Source of the DNA: Rhizobium sp.
GTDB taxonomy: Bacteria; Pseudomonadota; Alphaproteobacteria; Rhizobiales; Rhizobiaceae
DNA: 9,036 nucleotides
Reading direction: 5' to 3'
Assembly (NCBI GenBank): GCA_003501385.1
Contig: DNPN01000035.1
Span: 5,001 to 14,036, forward strand
Part shown: positions 1 through 4,958 of the stretch, piece after piece
Position numbering within the stretch: the stretch's first letter is position 1
Layout of the letters: each line of letters starts with the position of its first letter
The notes under the pieces: generated by a model
What the model was told of the DNA's origin: nothing
Database searches by the model: none
What the model saw: the letters and a program-made list of their open reading frames with translations, nothing else
Made by a program: the position numbers and the translations under genes

Positions 1-532
1 TCTCTTCGGAGCTGGCCGGATCGAGATTGGAGGTTGGCTCATCGAGAATGAGCAAATCAGCTTCTCGCAGCAAAGCTTTCAGGATTTCAATCCGTTGTCG
101 CCTGCCGAGAGGCAGGTCCGCAACACGGGCGTGCGGGTCCAGATCAAGGCCAAATTGGCGGCTGACCGCATGAATGCGTGCAGCAATGGCATCGCGCCGC
201 AGCAGACGCCCGGCATCTGCCCAGCCGAGCATGACATTTTCCAAAACACTCATGGCCTCGACCAGCATGAAGTGCTGATGGATCATGGCAATGCCTGCCG
301 TCATGGCCTCACGCGGATTGTGGTTGGAAAACTCGCGGCTGCGAAACACAATGCCGCCCGCATCCGCAGGCACCATGCCAAAAAGCACTTTCATTAACGT
401 GCTTTTGCCGGAGCCATTCTCGCCCAGCAGACCAACAATCTCACCGGCGTTAACATCGAGATCAACACCATCATTGGCGCGAACCGCGCCATAACAGCGG
501 ACAATGCCACGCATTTCCAAAAGGGCAGCCAT
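1..532 (-). CDS. Sugar/nucleoside-type (BMP-associated) ABC importer ATP-binding protein, N-terminal part, truncated by window edge
   Basis: This is the first 177 residues of an ABC ATPase that continues past position 1. Family members of this type (RbsA/YufO-like) carry two fused nucleotide-binding domains in about 500 residues and power uptake through two inner-membrane permeases. Visible motifs are Walker A GENGSGKST (37-45), a Q-loop MIHQHFMLV with Gln86, a signature region LPLGRRQR (140-147) followed by IEILKAL, and Walker B LLILDEPTSNLD (160-171). HQHFMLV and RIEILKAL are typical of the nucleoside/BMP-linked subgroup. The signature LPLGR departs from LSGGQ, as first domains of this family often do. 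The ATG at 532 has GAGG 5 nt upstream. The gene lies 113 nt after the BMP-family binding-protein gene on the same strand, so it is inferred to be that protein's ATPase. The substrate cannot be read from this fragment. Confidence 0.93.
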   Translation of the reverse strand, partial: MAALLEMRGIVRCYGAVRANDGVDLDVNAGEIVGLLGENGSGKSTLMKVLFGMVPADAGGIVFRSREFSNHNPREAMTAGIAMIHQHFMLVEAMSVLENVMLGWADAGRLLRRDAIAARIHAVSRQFGLDLDPHARVADLPLGRRQRIEILKALLREADLLILDEPTSNLDPASSEE

Positions 533-548
533 GAAAGCCTCAATCAAG

Positions 549-567
549 CCTGCCCAAAACAGGCAGG
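549..567 (-). other. Short intercistronic stem-loop, lower stem-loop of two
   Basis: A perfect 6-bp inverted repeat, CCTGCC (549-554) and GGCAGG (562-567), with a 7-nt loop. It sits between the binding-protein gene and its ATPase gene, about 17 nt before the ATPase start and just upstream of its GAGG ribosome-binding site. No U-tract follows on the minus strand, so it is not an obvious terminator. It could affect ATPase translation or mRNA stability, or be chance. Confidence 0.35.
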
Positions 568-586
568 TGCGGCACGGGATAACCGG

Positions 587-608
587 GTCGGCGGGGAACG
601 CCGCCGAC
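587..608 (-). other. Strong GC-rich stem-loop after the BMP binding-protein gene
   Basis: A perfect 8-bp inverted repeat, GTCGGCGG (587-594) and CCGCCGAC (601-608), with a 6-nt loop. It begins 37 nt after the stop of the binding-protein gene, inside the 113-nt gap before the ATPase gene. No run of U follows, so complete rho-independent termination is unlikely. Hairpins here are common in importer operons, where they protect the upstream binding-protein message or allow partial read-through so that the binding protein exceeds the ATPase. That role is inferred. Confidence 0.6.
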
Positions 609-645
609 TCGAGGATTGAGCGAAAACCTGCTCTGCTGTGGCAGA

Positions 646-1665
646 TCAGCTGCCGCTGCGGGCATCGTTCTCGGTAGGGGCAATCTTCAGCTTGCCGGAG
701 GCAAAATCGGCAGCCATGTCATTGACCTCTTTAACAACAGCCGCTGGCACAACAGGGTTAAGGGCCTTGTCGGCGCTGTATTTCAGCGATGCTCCCGTGA
801 CCTTGCCGGTGTCGTAGCCATATTGCACAAAGGTGCCAAACAGCTTACCCGCCTTGACCTGATCAGCCGTGCTGCCAATCATTTCCGGCCAGTCCTCGAC
901 AACATTGGTCAGCACCAGATCGGGCGCAATGGCTGTCTGGTCAAACCCGCGCCCGGTGACGAAGACCTTCTTCTCCTTGGCGGCTTGCACCAGACCAGCC
1001 TCGGCAGCGTTGAGCTTGCCAGTCAGCACATCGGCACCATTGCTGATCAGCGACAGTGCGGCTTCCTTGGCCTGTGCCGAATCCTCCATGTCCTTGATGT
1101 AGAGAATGGTTACCGCAGCACCGGCCTTGGTGGCGCAGAGGCGAAATCCGCCCGCTTGCGCGGTAATATTCGGCACGCCTTGCAGGCCGTAAATACCACC
1201 CACCTTATGGGTCTTGCTCATGCGTGCGGCCAACAGGCCAAGCTGGCAGCCGAACTGCGCATTGTTGTAATCAATCGACATCACATTCGGCATCATGCCT
1301 TCATTGCCACTAACGGCAATGAACTGGGTTTTGGGAAAATCTGCCGCCACTTCCTGCATGGCAGAGACAAACCGGCCAGAATGCCCCAGCACGATCTTAT
1401 AGCCCTGGTGGGCATAATCACGCACGGCCTCTGCCTCATCGGCATCGGCTACATTTTCCGAATAGGCAGTCTTGAAGCCATGCGGCTCAAGGCTTTTGAC
1501 AATCGCATAGCCCAGCGCATTCCAGCTTTGGTCATTGGCACTGCCGGGCAGCAGAATGGCTGCCTTGTCTTCTGCGAGGGCGGGCGCAGCAACGGCTGCG
1601 AAGGACAGCACGGCAGCCGCCAGCGCTGCCGACGACCGCAAGCGGCCGCAGGTTTTGGTAAGCAT
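646..1665 (-). CDS. BMP-family (Med/PnrA-like) ABC transporter periplasmic substrate-binding protein
   Basis: A 339-residue preprotein. Residues 1-31 form a Sec signal peptide: basic Lys/Arg start, an Ala/Leu/Val-rich core, and a cleavage site at ALA|ED. There is no lipobox, so a soluble periplasmic protein is expected. The mature part shows the BMP/PnrA pattern: an N-terminal strand with DQSWNALGY (45-53), corresponding to the family's D-x-S-[FW]-N segment; GYKIVLGHSGRF (88-99) followed by DFPKTQF (109-115); and a central segment with YNNAQFGCQLGLLAARM. Family members bind nucleosides, nucleobases or related heterocycles. The start has AGAGGGA 8 nt upstream (1674-1680). The gene is 97 nt downstream of the ring-opening amidohydrolase and precedes its ATPase, suggesting that the imported ligand is the amidohydrolase substrate or a precursor. 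Ligand identity is not determinable here; a sugar-like or vitamin-like ligand remains possible. Confidence 0.92.
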   Translation of the reverse strand: MLTKTCGRLRSSAALAAAVLSFAAVAAPALAEDKAAILLPGSANDQSWNALGYAIVKSLEPHGFKTAYSENVADADEAEAVRDYAHQGYKIVLGHSGRFVSAMQEVAADFPKTQFIAVSGNEGMMPNVMSIDYNNAQFGCQLGLLAARMSKTHKVGGIYGLQGVPNITAQAGGFRLCATKAGAAVTILYIKDMEDSAQAKEAALSLISNGADVLTGKLNAAEAGLVQAAKEKKVFVTGRGFDQTAIAPDLVLTNVVEDWPEMIGSTADQVKAGKLFGTFVQYGYDTGKVTGASLKYSADKALNPVVPAAVVKEVNDMAADFASGKLKIAPTENDARSGS

Positions 1666-1725
1666 CGATGATTTCCCTCTGGTTGGTTATGGTTTTTGGT
1701 AGAGCATCCGGCGTTATTTTTGCGG

Positions 1726-1751
1726 TTGAGCGATCACCGGACAGCGCTCAA
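1726..1751 (-). other. Intercistronic stem-loop after the amidohydrolase gene
   Basis: A perfect 7-bp inverted repeat, TTGAGCG (1726-1732) and CGCTCAA (1745-1751), with a 12-nt loop. It lies 11 nt past the amidohydrolase stop codon on the minus strand. What follows is A-rich rather than U-rich, so it does not look like an intrinsic terminator. It is a candidate mRNA 3'-end stabiliser or a leader structure for the binding-protein cistron. I saw no convincing separate promoter in the 97-nt gap. Confidence 0.45.
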
Positions 1752-1762
1752 ACCTTTGACTG

Positions 1763-2851
1763 TTAAACCTTGACGATGGCCGCAATGGGCGCTTCACCGG
1801 GCTTGCACTGGTGTTCCGTGCCACCCGATACAAAAATGGCAGGATCAAAGGTAACGGAGGCGATCACGGCACCAAGCGCTGCCCTTGCATGGCGCTCATA
1901 ATTGATATCGGCATCCGACAGCATGGTGGTGCGGTGCCCGCGTAGTAACCCGCCCGGAGGGGCTTCGGCCTTGGCAAAAATCGCCCGGATGCCGTCGCTC
2001 TCAAACGGGGCATCGTCGGCACCCAGCGCATTGCGCACCGCCGCCCGCACACCCTCGGCATCCACCACATCGCGCAGAATGGCGTGGCCGATGGCCAGAT
2101 CACCGCTGGCCTGATCGGAATTGCCAAACAGCAAAACTTCGCAATTGCGCAACTCGCCGCCTGCAGATGTATTGGCAACGGTGGAATAGAGATCCATGCG
2201 CTTGGCAATCACCTCATCGCCCAAATCGCTTTCGCGCACCTCGCCCAAGGCGAGCGCCACACCCAAGGCGGTGGCACCCCGCGCATAGGGCTTGGAGCCA
2301 TTGGGGTCGTTCGTCACCAGTTTTACGCCACGGGCTTGCGCATCGCTGACAGCGGCAGGGGTCAGCAAGGGGCCTTTGACCTGCACATAATGAACATCAG
2401 CGACATCAGAAATTCTGGCTTCATCCATCGCCTTTTGCACCGCTGCGGCCACTTCGCGCACTTGCACCATTGTGCCAACTTCTTCGGCCAGCAGATCACG
2501 GGTGATGGCAATGCCCACGGCCAGCCTTTTGCCCGAAGAGGGTGTGCTATCCGGACTGCGGGTAAAAATCGTGGCATGCGGGCTGAGCACACCTTCTGTT
2601 CCTCCCGACCAGACAAAAGCGATGCGCTTGGTAACCTCTTCAGGCGAGAGGCCGAGACTGCGTGAGAGAAGCAAGGAAAAGGATTGGGTGGCAAAGCCAC
2701 GGGTAAAGTCGTTTGCGCCGCCATTGCCTTCGGTTTTGCCAATCAGAGCAATGATCTCACTGGGGTCAATCAAGCCTGCATCAATCATGCGCTCAAGCCC
2801 GGAAACATCTCCCGGATTGCCCATTTTGATTTTGTGAACACCAATGCGCAT
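1763..2851 (-). CDS. Ring-opening amidohydrolase, cyanuric acid hydrolase/barbiturase (AtzD/TrzD) family
   Basis: A 362-residue cytoplasmic enzyme of the small family that hydrolytically opens cyclic ureides: cyanuric acid to carboxybiuret, or barbiturate to ureidomalonate. The family has three pseudo-repeated domains, each contributing a Ser-Lys pair. All six residues can be placed: Lys39 (IGKTEGNGG) with Ser82 (WSGGTEGVLSPH), Lys159 (VQVKGPLLT) with Ser229 (ANTSAGGEL), and Lys294 (FAKAEAPPGG) with Ser342 (VSGGTEHQ). YARGATALGVALALGE (189-204) and SDADINYERHARAALG are further family blocks. Length matches characterised members, so the enzyme appears intact. The ATG at 2851 is chosen over the in-frame TTG at 2854 because GAAGGAG lies 6 nt before the ATG. 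It is the first gene of the minus-strand operon, has its own promoter, and is divergent from iclR. Cyanuric acid versus barbiturate, or another ring, cannot be settled by eye. Confidence 0.95.
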   Translation of the reverse strand: MRIGVHKIKMGNPGDVSGLERMIDAGLIDPSEIIALIGKTEGNGGANDFTRGFATQSFSLLLSRSLGLSPEEVTKRIAFVWSGGTEGVLSPHATIFTRSPDSTPSSGKRLAVGIAITRDLLAEEVGTMVQVREVAAAVQKAMDEARISDVADVHYVQVKGPLLTPAAVSDAQARGVKLVTNDPNGSKPYARGATALGVALALGEVRESDLGDEVIAKRMDLYSTVANTSAGGELRNCEVLLFGNSDQASGDLAIGHAILRDVVDAEGVRAAVRNALGADDAPFESDGIRAIFAKAEAPPGGLLRGHRTTMLSDADINYERHARAALGAVIASVTFDPAIFVSGGTEHQCKPGEAPIAAIVKV

Positions 2852-2857
2852 CAACCG

Positions 2858-2864
2858 CTCCTTC
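2858..2864 (-). promoter_or_regulatory. Ribosome-binding site of the amidohydrolase gene
   Basis: On the minus strand this reads GAAGGAG, a near-perfect Shine-Dalgarno sequence 6 nt before the ATG at 2851. It is only 3 nt from the TTG at 2854, which decides the start in favour of ATG. Confidence 0.8.
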
Positions 2865-2874
2865 GCTGTATGCC

Positions 2875-2900
2875 CATATTGTATGCAGGTTCAAAATATG
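2875..2900. promoter_or_regulatory. Candidate operator: inverted repeat over the amidohydrolase promoter
   Basis: The half-sites CATATT (2875-2880) and AATATG (2895-2900) form a perfect 6-bp inverted repeat with a 14-nt spacer. They overlap the -10 box and the edge of the -35 box of the leftward promoter. This position suits a repressor or activator such as the adjacent IclR protein. The site is AT-rich, so chance is possible. Confidence 0.35.
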
Positions 2901-2905
2901 TGCAA
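2878..2905 (-). promoter_or_regulatory. Sigma-70-type promoter for the amidohydrolase/BMP operon
   Basis: Read on the minus strand, TTGCAC (2905-2900) and TACAAT (2883-2878) are separated by 16 nt. Both hexamers are close to the TTGACA/TATAAT consensus. The implied start point near 2871 leaves a leader of about 20 nt containing the ribosome-binding site. Its -35 box is 5 bp from the -35 box of the divergent iclR promoter. Confidence 0.65.
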
Positions 2906-2910
2906 GAATA

Positions 2911-2939
2911 TTGGAATAAATTTCACGATGTGGAATAAT
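2911..2939 (+). promoter_or_regulatory. Putative sigma-70-type promoter for iclR
   Basis: TTGGAA (2911-2916) and AATAAT (2934-2939) are separated by 17 nt on the plus strand. The implied start point near 2946 gives a leader of about 28 nt before the ATG at 2974, containing the AGGGGA ribosome-binding site. If correct, the in-frame ATG at 2938 is inside the -10 box and cannot be the translation start. Confidence 0.5.
2912..2938. promoter_or_regulatory. Candidate IclR-type operator half-sites over the iclR promoter
   Basis: TGGAATAA occurs twice as a direct repeat, at 2912-2919 and 2931-2938, 19 bp apart. The first copy continues as an imperfect dyad of the form TGnAA-N4-TTnCA (2912-2925). TGGAA with TTTC halves resembles known IclR-family operators such as that of E. 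coli IclR. The copies overlap the -35 and -10 boxes of the iclR promoter, which suggests autoregulation. This is a sequence-pattern inference. Confidence 0.35.
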
Positions 2940-2957
2940 GGTCGCGGAAGTTGCTAT

Positions 2958-2963
2958 AGGGGA
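2958..2963 (+). promoter_or_regulatory. Ribosome-binding site of iclR-family gene
   Basis: AGGGGA lies 10 nt before the ATG at 2974, whereas the earlier in-frame ATG at 2938 has no comparable purine-rich site. It supports the shorter protein. Confidence 0.6.
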
Positions 2964-2973
2964 ACAGAAAAAC

Positions 2974-3786
2974 ATGGACAAAAACAAGAAAAACCAAATG
3001 GATAATAAAGGGCTCAAACAAGAGGGCGGGGTGCAGTCCATTACCCGTGCACTCGCCATTCTCGATACGCTGGCAGAGTGGGATGACGGCCTGACATTGA
3101 CCGAACTGGCCAAAAACGTGGGCTTGCCGCCCTCCAGCGCCCATCGCATTCTCACCACATTGCAAAACCATCGTTTTGTGCGGTTTGAGCCTGCAACCAT
3201 GTCGTGGCTCGTGGGCGTGCAGGCGTTTGTGGTGGGAAATACCTTTGCCCGCTCGCGAGATATTGTCTCCATTGCCGTACCGCATATGCGGCGGTTGATG
3301 ACAAAAACCGGAGAAACCGTCAACCTGTTCACCCTCGATGGTGATGAAGTGATTTGTATGGCGCAAATTCAGAGCCAGCAGATGGTGCGCGCCATTTCCC
3401 GCCCCGGCGGCGGCGTAGAAATGCATCGTTCAGCGGCTGGCAAAGTGATTTTGGCCCATATGAGCCAACCTGAAGTCATCACGATTGCCGAGAAAAACGG
3501 ACTGCCACGCTATACCGAGCATACGATAACCACGCCTGAAGCACTGTTGATTGAGCTTGGCAAAGTCAAACAACGCGGCTTCTCGATTGATAACGAGGAA
3601 TTTTCACTGGGATTGCGCTGCATTGCGGCCCCGATCTTTGATGAAACAGGCGCGGTTCATGCTGCGGTCTCGCTGGCCGGACCCGCCTCTCGCATTACAG
3701 AAAGCCGCACGGATGCCCTTGGCAAGCTGGTGCTTCTGTGTGGCGAAACAATCAGCGCCGACATCGGCGGACGACCGACGAGTTGA
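2974..3786 (+). CDS. IclR-family transcriptional regulator
   Basis: A 270-residue DNA-binding regulator. A Lys/Asn-rich, probably flexible N-terminal tail (1-19) precedes a winged helix-turn-helix (about 20-80) with LTLTELAKNVGLPPSSAHR (40-58) as the HTH core. The IclR effector-binding domain follows to about residue 262. Family hallmarks there include HRSAAGKVILA, RGFSIDNEE, and CIAAPIFDETGAVHAAVSLAGPASRI. IclR proteins are cytoplasmic dimers or tetramers that sense small metabolites and commonly control a divergent catabolic operon; here that is the amidohydrolase/BMP operon, sharing a 122-nt intergenic region. The ATG at 2974 is preferred to that at 2938 on ribosome-binding-site and promoter grounds. 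The effector is unknown; a ring-opening substrate or product is the natural guess. The gene ends 47 nt before the convergent capA-like gene. Confidence 0.92.
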   Translation: MDKNKKNQMDNKGLKQEGGVQSITRALAILDTLAEWDDGLTLTELAKNVGLPPSSAHRILTTLQNHRFVRFEPATMSWLVGVQAFVVGNTFARSRDIVSIAVPHMRRLMTKTGETVNLFTLDGDEVICMAQIQSQQMVRAISRPGGGVEMHRSAAGKVILAHMSQPEVITIAEKNGLPRYTEHTITTPEALLIELGKVKQRGFSIDNEEFSLGLRCIAAPIFDETGAVHAAVSLAGPASRITESRTDALGKLVLLCGETISADIGGRPTS

Positions 3787-3799
3787 TGTGTTCGGGCAA

Positions 3800-3814
3800 G
3801 TGCCGGGTCGGCAC
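3800..3814. terminator. Small hairpin in the convergent gap, possible weak bidirectional terminator
   Basis: GTGCCG (3800-3805) and CGGCAC (3809-3814) form a perfect 6-bp stem with a 3-nt loop in the 47-nt gap between the iclR stop and the end of the convergent capA-like gene. Position suits a terminator, but there is no T-run on either side, so termination, if any, may be rho-dependent. Confidence 0.3.
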
Positions 3815-3833
3815 CACCCACAAGCGGCGGAGA

Positions 3834-4958
3834 TCACGGCAAGGCAAGTCGATTGATGATGTCGGAAGCCTGTTGCAGCAACGGCAACGGGGCAGGATGC
3901 AACGCGCCGGTATCGCTGCGGCGGCTCACGGCAATTGGCATCACCTCAATGTTGGAGCAGGCTCCGTGGCCATCAAAGGTCAGTCGTAAGGCCGCGCTGC
4001 GCCAGACATCGACAGCTTGCTCGTTATAGGTCTGAGGGCGGCGGGTATGAAAAACAAAATTCCCGAGACCGGCAACAATCGGGAAACCGTGATGCATGAC
4101 AACAGGTTGCATGACCGGCGCACCCGTGCCGAGAATAAAACATGCCCCGGCATCAATCAATTGACGGCCAAGATTGATCATCCAATCCGGTGTTGTCGTC
4201 CAATTGGCATCCCAATGGTGGTTATGCAACGCAATGCCAATGAGACGGCCTTGGCTTTTTTGGTGCTGCATGGCAGTCCTCAAGGCTTTGAGATCACCCT
4301 CATCTGGCTGCCAGTTTGACGATATGGTGTCTGCCATGACCACATGGGTTCCAAACACCTCAACACCATCGTCTCTCCTGGGCCTGTAGCCAACCGCCGC
4401 CCGGGCAGATTCACGCCTTTCATCCCCCAGTTGGGTTATAATATGGCGCAGAGTTTCAAACTCAGAGCGTGGCACGCCCACCGTTCGGTGCATTCGCAAT
4501 CCAGCAAGTCCCGCACGATCTGCCGATGCGTAGACAATGTCTGGCTGGGGCCCGAGATCGACAGAAAATAACGCTACCTGCCGCTCGCTCGCATCTATGA
4601 TGGCGGGCGTCAACGCCTCTTCGATATTTTTTCCACTGCCGGTCACGCCAATGCCGTGCATTGATGCGGCGGCATGTGTTGCTTCAATGCCCGGCGGCCC
4701 AAGGTCGAAGGCGTGGTTGTTGGCATGGGCGAGGGCATTGAAGCCGAGTGCCTTGATACTTGCGAGCGCGCCTGCCTCTGCCAGATGCAGCGTTTTGGTT
4801 TTTGTTGGCCAACTGCCAGAGGTTGTAATGGTGGCTTCAAGATTGGCAAAGGTGACATCGGCGCGCAAAAATTTGACCAAGGGTGCGAGCGCCGGATTGC
4901 TCAGATCAAGAGCATCGTGAATCAGGATTTGGCCTGTAACAGCGATTGCCGTGGTCAT
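3834..4958 (-). CDS. CapA-like (PGA_cap metallophosphatase-fold) protein with divergent active-site motifs
   Basis: A 374-residue protein resembling the CapA/PgsA family linked to poly-gamma-glutamate capsule synthesis. Recognisable blocks are FANLEATI (37-44), AHANNHAFDLG (77-87), IALHNHHWD (242-250) and FPIVAGLGNFVF (292-303). Two positions differ from the usual pattern: the N-terminal T-G-D reads TGQ (Gln10), and the usual G-H-x-P-H block before the G-x-P-I-x-Y-S-L-G-N-F segment reads GTGAP (277-281). Metal binding or chemistry may therefore be altered. There is no signal peptide or transmembrane anchor, unlike capsule-synthesis CapA proteins, so a cytoplasmic role is likely. Its ATG overlaps the TGA of the upstream CocE-type gene (ATGA), with GGAGG at 4964-4968 inside that gene, indicating translational coupling. 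No capsule synthesis partners (CapB/CapC-like) are present, so a capsule role is doubtful; catabolic processing of an imported compound is an inference. Confidence 0.82.
   Translation of the reverse strand: MTTAIAVTGQILIHDALDLSNPALAPLVKFLRADVTFANLEATITTSGSWPTKTKTLHLAEAGALASIKALGFNALAHANNHAFDLGPPGIEATHAAASMHGIGVTGSGKNIEEALTPAIIDASERQVALFSVDLGPQPDIVYASADRAGLAGLRMHRTVGVPRSEFETLRHIITQLGDERRESARAAVGYRPRRDDGVEVFGTHVVMADTISSNWQPDEGDLKALRTAMQHQKSQGRLIGIALHNHHWDANWTTTPDWMINLGRQLIDAGACFILGTGAPVMQPVVMHHGFPIVAGLGNFVFHTRRPQTYNEQAVDVWRSAALRLTFDGHGACSNIEVMPIAVSRRSDTGALHPAPLPLLQQASDIINRLALP

Noticed and set aside
101..116. A CCTGCC/GGCAGG stem inside the ATPase gene, identical in stem sequence to the one at 549-567.
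   Set aside because: It lies in coding sequence for the signature region and is explained by codon content. Two short GC stems matching by chance is unremarkable.
616..1671. A long open frame of about 350 codons on the plus strand, opposite the BMP binding-protein gene.
   Set aside because: Its translation has no recognisable domain, and it lies antisense to a gene with a signal peptide and family motifs. It reflects the codon bias of the real gene.
2938..2973. An upstream start for the IclR-family protein that adds 12 residues.
   Set aside because: It lacks a good ribosome-binding site and falls in the likely -10 box. ATG 2974 has AGGGGA upstream.
2793..3426. Minus-strand open frames opposite the start of the iclR gene and across the promoter region.
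   Set aside because: They span the divergent promoter region and lie antisense to a clear helix-turn-helix coding sequence. The translations are not protein-like.
3787..3833. A possible small gene or RNA between iclR and the capA-like gene.
   Set aside because: The gap is only 47 nt and holds just a short hairpin. There is no start, promoter or conserved RNA pattern.
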